Shown: positions 47,675 to 56,973 of the stretch, piece after piece
How the letters are laid out: every line of letters starts with the position of its first letter
How positions within the stretch are numbered: position 1 is the stretch's first letter
NCBI GenBank assembly: GCA_027493615.1
Contig: JAOSKK010000023.1
Coordinates: 372,001 to 436,000, forward strand
Reading direction: 5' to 3'
Length of the DNA stretch: 64,000 nt
Source of the DNA: Verrucomicrobiota bacterium
GTDB taxonomy: Bacteria; Verrucomicrobiota; Verrucomicrobiia; Limisphaerales; J093
Position numbers and translations under genes: made by a program
The notes under the pieces: generated by a model
What the model was told of the DNA's origin: nothing
What the model saw: only the letters and a program-made list of their open reading frames with translations
Databases searched by the model: none

Positions 47675-49215
47675 ATGAACCGGCGCACCCCTCTCGTGTA
47701 TGGCCTGCTGCTCGTCACGTGGGTGGTCGTGCTCGTGTGGCAACTCGGCGAGCATGCCCGCGTGCGCCGCACCGCCCGCGAGGCCATCATCAACCACGCC
47801 AAAGACGTCTCCACCACCCTCGGCCTCGTGATGCGTTCCCAACGCCGCTTCGGCATCATCTCCCAGGAACGCATGGAGTCCGCCCTGAACGCCCTCGTCA
47901 AACCTGGCGAGCTGGATGCCATCGCCCTCCTCAACCACGCCGGCGAAGTGGTCGCCGCCGCCGGCGCCCCCATCAACTACGAGCTCAAAGGCCTCGTCCC
48001 CCGCGGTGTCCACTGGGACCGCCGCAGCGTGACGCTCGTCAACCTCGTCGACCTCGGCACCAACCTCACGGATGCCGCTGACGCTGACCGCCCCACCCTG
48101 GTGGTGCCGCGACGCGACTTGCCGGGACCGCCCTTCGGCACCAACCGCGCCGGCCCGTCGCCGGGATTCCCTCCCGAGGGCCCGCCACCCCCACCGCCGG
48201 GCGTCGACCCCGACAACGCCCCCAACTCGCTTGCCGACACCAATCCGCCTCCTCCCCGACCGCGCGCCTGGGGCCGTGGACGTGGCGGGGAGGGCCGTCC
48301 GCCTTTCGGTCGCCCCTTCTGGATGAGCGAGGCGGAGTACCTCTCTGCCATCGAAAAGCAGGGGGCTCACAGCTTTGTGGCCGTCCTCTCGGCCCAGCCC
48401 TTCCTGGCTGCCTCCGCCCAGGACCTCTGGCTCCGGGGCTTCATCACCCTCCTCGCGACGGTCGCCGTCGCCGGCCTCGGCCTCGCCTGGCGGACCCTCC
48501 TCCGGTCCGCGGAACTCGAGGTTCGCCTGGCCCGCGCCTCCGAACTCAACGCCCGCCTCCGCGATATGAACCTCGCGGCCGGCGGCCTCGCGTCAGAAAC
48601 CCGCCACCCCCTCAACCTCATCCGTGGTCTCGCCCAAACGCTGGCGCAGGAACCCGGCGCTTCGCCGCAAGTCGTCCAAAGCTCGCGCCATATCGCCAAC
48701 GAGGCCGACCGTGTCACCGCCCAGTTGAACGACTTCATCAACTACTCCCGCCCCCGCGATGTCCGCCGCACCCGCGTGCCCTGACCGGCGTGTTCGCGGA
48801 ACTCAAGACCACGCTCGCGTCCGATCTCGAGGCCAAGAGCATCCGTCTCCAGCTCCCCGAGGACCTCCCCGTCATCGAGGCCGACGAACCCCTCCTCCGC
48901 CAGGCCCTGTTCCACCTGCTCACCAACGCCCTCCAGGCCATGGACCACGAGGGCTCCATCACCATCACCGCGACCAGGCCCGACCCGCACCACGCCTGCC
49001 TGGACATCAGCGATGATGGACCGGATGTCCTCCCCGAACACCGCGCCGACATCTTCAAACCGTACTTCTCTTCGAACCAGCGCGGCCGTGGCCTCGGTCT
49101 CGCCGTCGTCCACCAGATCGTCCTCGCCCACGGCTGGGACATCGAGTGCCGGGAAAACACCCCGCGCGGCGCCTGCTTCCGCCTGTCCCACCTGCGCGTC
49201 GCGCCGCCCGCCTGA
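47675..49215 (+). CDS. Membrane sensor histidine-kinase-like protein, atypical H- and G1-boxes
   Basis: About 513 residues with one break near 48780. Two membrane helices (TPLVYGLLLVTWVVVLVWQL and DLWLRGFITLLATVAVAGLG) flank a periplasmic sensor domain that contains a long proline-rich insert (48120-48290). The dimerisation segment reads MNLAAGGLASETRHPLNLIR, where relatives have AHExxxPLN: the phosphoacceptor position is Ser and a His appears four residues later. After the break, the ATPase has LLRQALFHLLTNALQAMDHE (N box), LDISDDGPDVLPEHRADIFK (G1, Asp-Gly kept, second Gly lost) and GRGLGLAVVHQIVLAHGWDI (G2). It is the last gene of the gsp run. It may be a weak or pseudo-kinase, or base errors may exaggerate the differences. 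Confidence 0.75.
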
Positions 49216-49226
49216 TCCCGCCTCCT

Positions 49227-50600
49227 TCAACCGCCCCCGCCCCGCGCCGGCAGGTTCAGGGCCCGCAACGCCGCCTCGTACACCAGCTTCAGCGGCACCG
49301 CCGCGGCTTCGGCCGCCGCCCGACACGACTCAAACTCCGGCGCCGCCTGCACCACTCGCCCGTCCAGCCACCCCAGCTTCACCCGCACCGGTCCCTGGGC
49401 GGTGGTCACTTCGCGGAACTCACGCCGCAGCTTCCACCGCTCAGCCACGGTCCGCCGAACCCCGAACGCACTCGTCTCCGTCAACATCAGCACCGCCAGC
49501 CGGTCCGCATCCTCCACGCCACACAACACCGTGAGCAGCGTCCCCGGCCGCCCCTTCTTCATCTGCACCGCCGTGTGGAACACGTCCAGGGCCCCCGCCG
49601 CGAGCGCCCTTCCGGTGAAATGCCCCAGCACTTCCGGGTTCAAATCGTCCACGTTCGTCTCCAGCACCGCCACCCGGTCGCTCTCCCCAGTCGTGGCTCC
49701 CGGAGACGGCGGGCCCAACCCCCGACTCCCCCCACAGCACCCGGAGCACATTCGGACGCGTCCGGTTGTCCCGCGTTCCCAGCCCGTAACCCACCCGCTC
49801 GAGCCGGAACTCCGGCAGCGGCCCAAAGGCCTCAACCAACTCCGCCAGCAACGCCGCGCCCGTCGGCGTCACCAGCTCCTGCCGCTCCTCGCACTGGCTC
49901 ACCACCACCCCGCGCGCCGCCAGGATCTCGAGCGTGGCCGGCGCCGGCACCGGGAACCGCCCATGCGCGCAGTCGACCCAGCCCGTCCCCTCGACCACCG
50001 GTGACGCCAGCACCCGCGGCCGGCCCAAGAACTCGAGGCAGAGACATGCCCCCACGATGTCCACAATCGAGTCCACCGCCCCCACCTCGTGAAAGTGCAC
50101 CTCCTCCGCCGGCCGCCCGTGGATCTTCCCTCCGCTTCCGCGATCCGCCGGAACACCGCCGTCGCCCGCTCCTTGACCCACGCTGACATCGGGCCCGCCG
50201 CGATCAACCGCCGGATCTCGGCGAAGTCGCGACCGTGCCCGCCGTGAGATCCCGACTCAGGCCTGTGAGTGTGGTGATGCCCACCGCCGTGATCCTGCGC
50301 GTGCCCGTGCCCATGCTCATGCTCATGCTCATGCTCATGCTCATGCTCATGCCCATGCTCGTGCTCATGCCCATGCTCGTGCTCATGCTCGTGCTCGTGA
50401 TGATGCTCGAGGTGGACTTCGAACCGGCTGCCGGTGATGCCCTGTTTCTGGCCGCGGCCGTGGTGCAGGTGATAGCCTTTCACCCCTAAGCCGGCGAGTC
50501 CGCGCTGGAGTTCAGCGAAGTCCATCCCCAAATCCAGCAGGGCCCCCACGAACATGTCGCCGCTGATGCCGCTGAGCAGGTCAAGGTACAGTGTCTTCAT
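49227..50600 (-). CDS. larC: LarC, nickel insertion enzyme for the lactate racemase cofactor
   Basis: About 457 residues over two breaks (near 50140 and 49700). It starts KTLYLDLLSGISGDMFVGAL, the invariant LarC N-terminus. Next comes a His/Glu-rich metal-binding stretch of about 60 residues (50225-50410, HEHEHEHG-type), RDFAEIRRLIAAGPMSAWVK, EEVHFHEVGAVDSIVDIVGA, FPVPAPATLEILAARGVVVS and QELVTPTGAALLAELVEAFG. The last third has VAVLETNVDDLNPEVLGHFT, GALDVFHTAVQMKKGRPGTL and VLMLTETSAFGVRR. LarC binds CTP and inserts nickel into the thiolated pyridinium cofactor made by LarB and LarE. LarC can be made by programmed frameshift in some lactobacilli, but here the breaks are elsewhere. Confidence 0.92.
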
Positions 50601-50623
50601 ATCCGGTGTTTCTCGGTGAACCT

Positions 50624-50647
50624 TGTGGTGCAGGCGTCCCGCCTGCC
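50624..50647. repeat. GCAGGC...GCCTGC short palindromic repeat
   Basis: TGTGGTGCAGGCGTCCCGCCTGCC between larB and larC. The same GCAGGC-N-GCCTGCACCACA unit recurs, in either orientation, in the repeats at 4.4 and 9.1 kb and at 62460-62485. Confidence 0.6.
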
Positions 50648-50679
50648 ACCGTCCGGCTCCGGGTCACTCCGCACGGGCG

Positions 50680-51485
50680 TCAGGCCGGCGGCCGCTCCCG
50701 GGAGGCGCGCGACTCCGCCACTGCCCCCACCCCTTCCGCTGCCAACGCGTTGATCTGGCTCGCGGCGTACCCGGCGCCAAAACCGTTGTCGATGTTCACC
50801 ACCGTCACGCCGCTCCCGCAACTGTTCAGCATCCCCAGCAGCGCGGCCACACCCCCGAAACTTGCGCCGTAGCCCACACTCGTCGGCACCGCAATGACCG
50901 GGCGCGACACCAGCCCGGCCACGACACTCGGCAGCGCGCCCTCCATGCCGGCCACCACCACGATCACGTTCGCCCGCTGTACCACGTCGATCCGCCCCAG
51001 CAACCGGTGCAGACCGGCCACCCCGACGTCGAACAGCCGCTCGACCCGGTTCCCCATGAAATCGGCCGTCACCGCCGCCTCTTCCGCCACCGGCAGATCG
51101 CTCGTCCCCGCGCACAGCACCGCCACCGTCCCGCTGCGCTTCGGCAACGGCGTCCGCGCCAGCGTCAGACACCGCGCCGTCTCGTGGTACACGGCAGACT
51201 TGAACTGACGCCGCAACGCCCGCGCGGGTTCGGGAGCGACCCGGGTGATCAGCACCCGGCCTTCGTTCTGATACAACCGGCGGGCGATGCCCCCATCTGC
51301 TGGACCGTCTTGCCGCTGCCGAAGATGACCTCCGGGAACCCCTGCCGCAGCCCGCGATGGGTGTCGACATGGGCAAAGCCCAAGTCAACCACCGGCGCGG
51401 CCTGAAATGTCTGCAGGACTTCCTCGAGCGGGACCTCGCCCGCCCGAAAACGCTTCAACAGCCTTCTTGCTTCGTCGCTCGTCAC
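50680..51485 (-). CDS. larB: LarB, pyridinium-biscarboxylic acid synthase
   Basis: About 268 residues with one break near 51280. N-terminus [20 protein letters not shown] and [30 protein letters not shown] (typical LarB start). After the break, [11 protein letters not shown], then the PurE-like core [80 protein letters not shown] and [20 protein letters not shown]. LarB carboxylates and hydrolyses nicotinic acid adenine dinucleotide to start nickel-pincer cofactor synthesis. larC follows 79 bases later. No larE or larA is in the window. Confidence 0.93.
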
Positions 51486-51599
51486 CCGCCCAACCTGTCA
51501 AGCCCGCCGCGCCCGGTCACGCCGGAAATCCTGCCGCCTCCACGCAAAGCGGCGGTGAACCGCGCGCACCGCTTCGAGATCCCCACACCGCCCCGCCGG

Positions 51600-53619
51600 T
51601 CAGCGACCGTGCCGATCCGCGTTGTCCGTCAGCTCCCGGAACGTTGTCCGGAAGACCACCGCGGTTCCCGTGGTCTCCACGTACAGGCTCTCCCGTTGCC
51701 GCGGCGGCACGTCCGGCGTCAGGGCATGCGTGACACGGAACCCGCCCGGCACCTCGATCAAGAGCCCGACCCGCCGGTCGCCACAATCGACCCGCAAGAC
51801 GGCCCGGTCGGAGAACGACGCCGTGCGCGGTTCGCGCCAGTACCGGAAGCCCGCCGGCCACTGCGGCGCAGCCAAAGGTTCCCCGGGCTGGAACCCCTCG
51901 AGGCCAAGAACCCGCCCCTGCAGATGCAGCGCGAGCCCAAGAGCCGCCGGGGCCGCGTCGGCCTGCAACGCCAGCCGGGTCACGACCGTGAGCCCCCGGC
52001 GTCGACGTCGAGGTGCAGCTCCCGTTCCGCCGTGGCGTCGGGTCGATAGCGGCTTTGGCGGGCCGCCACGTAGCCACGGTCGGCGTCGAAAGCGAGAAGT
52101 TCGCCGGGCTGCCAGGGGACTTGGCCGTGGCCGTTGACCAGCGGCACGTTGTGAGCCAGGCCCTGGGTGAAATAGGTGGTGTGCAGCGGCGATCCATAGC
52201 CCACGGTGCCGGGGTCATAACTGATCGGCGTGCCGCCCAGGAACACCTCGTAATCGAGCGCCTCGGCCTGGGCGTGCGAGGCGTCCAGTTGGCCGTAATG
52301 GAAGAACACCTGCCAGTCGCCGCGCCGGAGCAACGCCATCCGACTCGACTCGAGGTTGCGGCTCTCAACCGCCGGCAACGGCGGCAGGCTGGCGGGGGAA
52401 CCGGCGGGTCCAACAGCGTGTTCCAGTCCCGTCGCCGGGCGGCTTCGGTCAGCCCAAGCGGAGTCGGGAACAGCCGGTACGACGCCGCCAGGGAAGCCAT
52501 GTTCGGCGCCCGCCCGGGGCCTCCGGTGGAGTCCGCCGGGTTGGGGAGTTGCCCGGTGGGGAAGCGGAGCAGGATGGGGGCGAGCAGGAGGTTCTCGAGC
52601 ACCGCCATCTCTTCGCGGAGCTCGGCCCCCCGCCCTGCCATCTGGGCATACTCGAAGAACGGACGCAGGGCGCTCACCACGTAGCTGTTGTAGCCCAGCG
52701 ATTGCTCGAACCAGAGGTAATCGCTGGTCACACCCCGGGCGAGCTGCTGCCGGATGCCGAACGGCGCCTCAACGGCCTTGTGCCAGAGCGCGTCATCGGC
52801 AAAGCACAGGGCCACGTGGCCGACCGCGCTGCGATGCCAGCAGGCGATGTTGTGCACCCGTTGGAATGTGGTCTCCAGCATCTCGGCCTGGGGGCGGAAG
52901 AACTGCTCGAACCAGCGCTGCCGTTGCGCGACCGGGACGACGTCGCCCAGCAACCGCACCGTGTGCACGAACCGCACCAGGTTGACGGCCTCATCCAGGC
53001 TCTGCCACATCAGCCGGCATCCACGCCCCGGTTTCTCGGGCCAACGCAGGTAGTTCGTCGCATAGAAATCAAGCTGGCTGGCCGTCCAGTCGGCGTAGCG
53101 CCCCTCGCCCGTGAGCCGGAAGAGTTGGGCCGCCTCGACCAGCTTCGCGGCATGGCGGGTGCGAAACCCATACACCCAGGCGGCATGCAGCTTCGGCGTC
53201 AGCTTGACCGCCGGGTCCGAGGGGCTGGACAACGTCTCCTCCCCGGGTTCGTCCGGCGTCCAGGTCAGGAACGACCCGTCCTTGGGACTGACGAAGTCAT
53301 GCCACCAGCCGGACACCCACTCGACGCGATCCTGTCGGCGGGCCATCCAGTCATCGACCTCGCCACGCTGTTCCGTGAGCCAACGCTGCCAGGCCGGATC
53401 CGCGGCCACGCGCCGCCGCGCCCCTTCCCAATCCTCGACGGGCAGGCGCACGGGCGATCCGTCGGGGCCGTAGACCTTGAGTGCGGCCAGGGCCTGGGCG
53501 GGGTCTGGCTTGGGGAACCGCGGTGGCTCGGCGGCCTGGCACGCAAACGCCAGGAGGAAAGCGGCCAATCCGTAGCTCGTCGATGTCCGGGGTCGTTGCC
53601 TGAAGGCACAGGGAAACAT
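51600..53619 (-). CDS. Heparinase II/III- or alginate-lyase-like secreted protein
   Basis: About 672 residues over two breaks (near 52385 and 51985). Signal peptide after the ATG at 53619 (hydrophobic LAAFLLAFACQAAEPP). The first 400 residues are an alpha/alpha-toroid: LPVEDWEGARRRVAADPAWQ, AAWVYGFRTRHAAKLVEAAQ, LFRLTGEGRYADWTASQLDF, WQSLDEAVNLVRFVHTVRLL, QRVHNIACWHRSAVGHVALC and DYLWFEQSLGYNSYVVSALR. After the first break comes a beta-sandwich (DWQVFFHYGQLDASHAQAEA, LDYEVFLGGTPISYDPGTVG, YFTQGLAHNVPLVNGHGQVP), the heparinase II/III pattern with HxH-like and Tyr residues. It probably eliminates uronate-containing polymers. It is followed leftward by the lar genes. Confidence 0.8.
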
Positions 53620-53947
53620 GCCGGAAAGGTAGCCTCACCCCCACCGCGACGTCAGCTCCTTCGTGTCGGGGTCCAGACCGTCGCCGGGGAGACGACGCCC
53701 AACCGCAGCAACGGAAAGCGGCGCTGAAGCGCTCGCACTCCACGCGCTTCGCGACCTCCCCACCTCCCCGGCAAGCGCAGAGCGTTTGGGTGCGAGCGCT
53801 TCAGCGCCGCTTTTCGTCCTCCCCCACCCCCGCGGCGCGTTCCGTTCCGCCCGCCCCGACCTGTCCCGCGGGCCATCGGCCGGGCCCTTGACGTCCGCGG
53901 CGTTTGGCGTTTCTCTCGGCGTTGAACCGCCGGCACCGGTTGCCATC
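53620..53947. other. Divergent intergenic region dominated by a palindromic repeat
   Basis: It separates the leftward lyase-like gene from the rightward response regulator. The main structure is the inverted repeat at 53715-53813. The remainder (53814-53947) is GC-rich and should carry the promoter for the regulator-accA pair, but no clear core elements are visible. Confidence 0.5.
53715..53813. repeat. Long palindromic repeat, family AAAGCGGCGCTG, copy 1
   Basis: Left arm 53715-53742 (AAAGCGGCGCTGAAGCGCTC then GCACTCCA), right arm 53787-53813, nearly exact complements, with a 44-base centre. A second copy with diverged arms is at 61461-61561. The outer 12 bases and the GCACTCCA end are shared between copies. 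Confidence 0.8.
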
Positions 53948-54328
53948 ATGCCCAAGATTCTGCTGGTCGAGGACAACGAGATGAACCGCGACATGCTCTC
54001 GCGCCGGCTCGAGCGCAAGGGCTACACGGTGGTTTGTGCCCTGGACGGGCAGCAGGGCCTCGACCAGGCCCGCGCGGAGACCCCCGACCTCATCCTCATG
54101 GACATGAGCCTTCCGGTCCTCGACGGCTGGGAGGCCACGCGCCGGCTCAAGACCGACCCCGCCCTGCAGCGCATCCCGGTCATCGCCCTCACCGCCCACG
54201 CCATGGCCAGCGACGAGCAGAAGGCGCGCGAGGCCGGCTGCGACGATTACGACACCAAACCCATCGAACTTCCCCGTCTGCTGAGCAAAATCCAGGCACT
54301 CCTGGAGGCCCGGCCGGCCGCGACATGA
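53948..54328 (+). CDS. Single-domain response regulator (DivK-like)
   Basis: 126 residues. A receiver domain only: acidic pocket [10 protein letters not shown] (Glu8, Asp9), phosphoacceptor Asp52 in [16 protein letters not shown], Thr82 in [13 protein letters not shown] and Lys104 in [10 protein letters not shown]. No output domain, as in DivK, CheY or Spo0F. The stop codon overlaps the accA start (ATGA), so the two are translationally coupled. The partner kinase is unknown. The kinase-like protein at 47.7-49.2 kb is the only candidate in the window. Confidence 0.93.
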   Translation: MPKILLVEDNEMNRDMLSRRLERKGYTVVCALDGQQGLDQARAETPDLILMDMSLPVLDGWEATRRLKTDPALQRIPVIALTAHAMASDEQKAREAGCDDYDTKPIELPRLLSKIQALLEARPAAT

Positions 54329-55331
54329 AGAACCATCTCGAATTCGAGAAGCCCATCATCGAGCTGCAGCGCAAGCTGGACGAACTGCGCCAGCATCCCG
54401 AGGCCCACTCGCTCGGCTTGCGGCTCGAGGAGGAGATCGACCAGATCGAACGTAAGCTCGCCGAAACCCGCCGCGAGATCTTCGAGAACCTCAGCCCCTG
54501 GCAGCGCGTTCAACTGGCCCGACACCCCCGCCGCCCCTACACGCTCGATTACCTGCGCCTTGCCTTCAGCGACTTCGAAGAGCTCCACGGCGACCGCGCC
54601 TTTGCCGACGACCAGGCCATCGTCGGCGGCTTCGCCGAGCTCGACGGTGAGAAGGTCCTGGTAATCGGCACCCAGAAGGGCCGTGACACCAAGGAGAACA
54701 TCCGCCGCAACTTCGGCTCGGCCCACCCCGAGGGCTACCGCAAGGCGCTTCGCCTCATGCGCCTGGCCAGCAAGTTCGGCCTGCCCATCATCACCCTCAT
54801 CGACACCGCCGGTGCCTACCCCGGCGTCGGCGCGGAAGAACGGCACATCGCCGAAGCCATCGCGGTGAACCTGCGTGAGATGACCCTGCTCGAAGTGCCC
54901 GTGCTCGCCGTCGTCATTGGCGAGGGTGGCTCGGGCGGGGCGCTGGGCATCGGCGTGGCCGACCGTGTCTTGATCCTCGAGAACGCCTATTACTCGGTCA
55001 TCAGTCCCGAAGGCTGTGCGGCGATTCTCTGGAAGGACCGGGCCGCCGCCCCGCGCGCCGCCGAAGCCCTCCGCATCACCGCACGTCACCTGCTCGAACT
55101 GGGACTGGTGGATGCCATCGTGCCCGAACCCGTCGGTGGCGCCCACAACGACCCGGGGCTGGCGGCGGCAAACCTGAAGAAGCACCTACTGCAACACCTC
55201 CGCGAACTACAGGCCCTGCCCTCCCGGAACTCCTCCAGCAACGGTACGCGAAGTACCGGGCCATGGGGCGCTTCGAGGAGGCCCACCCCCCTGCCGAGGG
55301 CCCGGTCGTCCCCACGCCCGTGGCCGCCTAG
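54325..55331 (+). CDS. accA: Acetyl-CoA carboxylase carboxyltransferase subunit alpha
   Basis: About 335 residues. [20 protein letters not shown] coiled N-terminus, then [100 protein letters not shown] and [20 protein letters not shown], all diagnostic of AccA. Near 55232 one base is missing in TCCCGGAAC. Restoring it gives [20 protein letters not shown] and a stop at 55331, the normal family length; without it the frame would run to 55452 in nonsense. It catalyses carboxyl transfer to acetyl-CoA for fatty acid synthesis together with AccD, which is not nearby. A 22-bp palindrome follows the stop. Confidence 0.96.
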
Positions 55332-55368
55332 TCGGCCAGTTCCTCCTCTGCATGAAACCGCAACCAGC

Positions 55369-55439
55369 GTAGGCGCCGACGTGAGGAGGCGACGTGCCGT
55401 TGCCGCTGGCCGACCACGCCTCCTCACGTCGGCGCCTAC
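55369..55439. repeat. Perfect 22-bp inverted repeat, GTAGGCGCCGACGTGAGGAGGC family
   Basis: Left arm 55369-55390 and right arm 55418-55439 are exact complements around a 27-base centre. It lies between accA and manA, and could stop transcription or act as a REP-like element. No T tract follows, so I classify it as a repeat. Confidence 0.85.
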
Positions 55440-55503
55440 GGGGCGGGTATGAAATCCCCAGGCTAACGTCGCGTGGACCCGCCGCCGACGACGCGATCCG
55501 CTT

Positions 55504-56490
55504 ATGCTCTACCCCTTTCTTTTCGTTCCCCGGCTCAAACCCCGGCTCTGGGGCGGGCGCAACCTCGCCACACTCTACGGCAAGCCGTTGCCGCCCGGCC
55601 AACCCGTCGGCGAGTCCTGGGAGATCAGCGACCGGCCGGGCGACGAAAGCCTGATTGCGAATGGCCCGCTCGCGGGCCGGAGCCTACACTGGCTGGTCGC
55701 GGAACATGGCCCCGCCCTGCTGGGCGCCGCCACCGCTCCCCAGGGCCGGTTTCCGTTGCTCGTCAAGATCCTCGACGCCCGCGAGATCCTCTCGGTGCAG
55801 GTCCACCCGCCGGCGCGGCTGGCAGCCCAATTGGGCGGTGAACCGAAGAGCGAGCTGTGGTACGTCACACAGGCCGCACCCGGCGCCACGCTGCATGCCG
55901 GGCTGAAGGAGGGAGTGTGCCGCGCCGAGTTCGAGCGACGGCTGCGGCAAGGCACGGTGGCCGAATGCATCCATTCGCTCCCGGCGCGGGCCGGCGACGC
56001 CTTGTTCCTCCCCAGCGGCCGCATCCACGCCCTCGGCGCCCACCTCGTCATCTTCGAGATCCAGCAGAATTCCGATACCACCTATCGCGTGTTTGACTGG
56101 AACCGGGTCGGCCCCGACGGCCGTCCGCGCGAGCTCCACCTCGAGGCGGCGCTCGCCTGCATCGACTTCGACGACTTCGCGCCTCGTCCGATCCAGGCCG
56201 CCTGGCAGGCAGACGGGCCGACGCAGCACCGTTCGCTGCTCGCCCATCCCTTGTTCTCGGTGACCGAACACCGCGCCACCGCGGCCGACGGCCGCCTGGG
56301 ATCGGGCGAGCGCGTCGCCGTGGTCGGCGTCGTGTCCGGTGCCGTGCAACTCGACCACCCGGCAAGCGGTGAAAGCCTGGTCCTGAAGCCCGGCCAGTTC
56401 GCCCTCCTGCCGGCGAGCACCCAGCCCGTCCCCTGGTCGGTCACCACCGCCTCGACCTGGCTTGTGGCCACGCCCGGCACGCTCCCCTGA
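55504..56490 (+). CDS. manA: Mannose-6-phosphate isomerase, class I
   Basis: 328 residues, intact. Typical GmuF/ManA short form: FVPRLKPRLWGGRNLATLYG, VGESWEISDRPGDES, FPLLVKILDAREILSVQVHP. Zinc ligands are visible: Gln99 and His101 in SVQVHPP, Glu117 in PKSELWYV and His175 in PSGRIHALG. FEIQQNSDTTYRVFDWNRVG carries the conserved Arg/Tyr substrate region, and a cupin-like C-domain follows. It interconverts fructose-6-P and mannose-6-P, feeding GDP-mannose or taking up mannose from glycan breakdown. Monocistronic, between a palindrome and convergent genes. Confidence 0.94.
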   Translation: MLYPFLFVPRLKPRLWGGRNLATLYGKPLPPGQPVGESWEISDRPGDESLIANGPLAGRSLHWLVAEHGPALLGAATAPQGRFPLLVKILDAREILSVQVHPPARLAAQLGGEPKSELWYVTQAAPGATLHAGLKEGVCRAEFERRLRQGTVAECIHSLPARAGDALFLPSGRIHALGAHLVIFEIQQNSDTTYRVFDWNRVGPDGRPRELHLEAALACIDFDDFAPRPIQAAWQADGPTQHRSLLAHPLFSVTEHRATAADGRLGSGERVAVVGVVSGAVQLDHPASGESLVLKPGQFALLPASTQPVPWSVTTASTWLVATPGTLP

Positions 56491-56546
56491 CACTCCCCGC
56501 CGCCCCATCCGGCCTCGCCACCCCCCGCCCCTTCCGGTCCGCCGGT

Positions 56547-56948
56547 TCAGAACATCTTGTTCAGATCGCCCGAGCCCGACGCCGGCTGCCAGTAGCTGGC
56601 GGCCGACGGACGGCGCCGCAGCCCAAGCAAGTCCTTGCCCAGACAGCGCAGCAGGAGGCCGAGGGGAGTCAGCACGAGGAAGAAGATCAGCCCCAGAATC
56701 ACGGGGGCCATGATCCGACCCAACAGATGGCTCAGCCGCATGCCGGCCCGGTAAGGCTGGCGGAACCACGCCGGTCGCACGACCGCCAGCACCGCCGTGA
56801 CCACAAGCAACGCCAGCCCCGGCACCGCCCCCTGCCCCGGCAACACCCCCCGCCAGCAGAGGAACCCGACGATCAGCGCCAGCACCAGCGAGGAGCTGAG
56901 ACCGAACTTGCGCCACTCGCGCGGGTCTTCCTTGAGGCGAAGTTTCAT
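56547..56948 (-). CDS. SxtJ-family membrane protein
   Basis: 133 residues. RLKEDPREWRKFGLSSSLVL and two or three helices (LALIVGFLCWRGVLP, LALLVVTAVLAVV, PVILGLIFFLVLTPLGLLLR), then LGKDLLGLRRRPSAASYWQ and a terminal LNKMF. This matches the small SxtJ-type proteins (named from saxitoxin clusters) that travel with NodU-type carbamoyltransferases across bacteria. Direct function unproven. It lies 25 bases downstream of the carbamoyltransferase. Confidence 0.85.
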   Translation of the reverse strand: MKLRLKEDPREWRKFGLSSSLVLALIVGFLCWRGVLPGQGAVPGLALLVVTAVLAVVRPAWFRQPYRAGMRLSHLLGRIMAPVILGLIFFLVLTPLGLLLRCLGKDLLGLRRRPSAASYWQPASGSGDLNKMF

Positions 56949-56973
56949 GGCAGCGGCGGTTCGCGCGTCAGGG

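Noticed and set aside
50225..50410. CRISPR-like array from repeated hexamers
   Set aside because: The repeats are a low-complexity His/Glu coding tract inside larC with no spacers.
49227..50600. Programmed frameshift in larC as in lactobacilli
   Set aside because: Two breaks are present, at positions unlike the known one, and neighbouring genes show the same kind of random breaks.
55369..55439. Rho-independent terminator of accA
   Set aside because: The stem is strong, but the loop is 27 bases and no T tract follows; classified as a dispersed palindrome.
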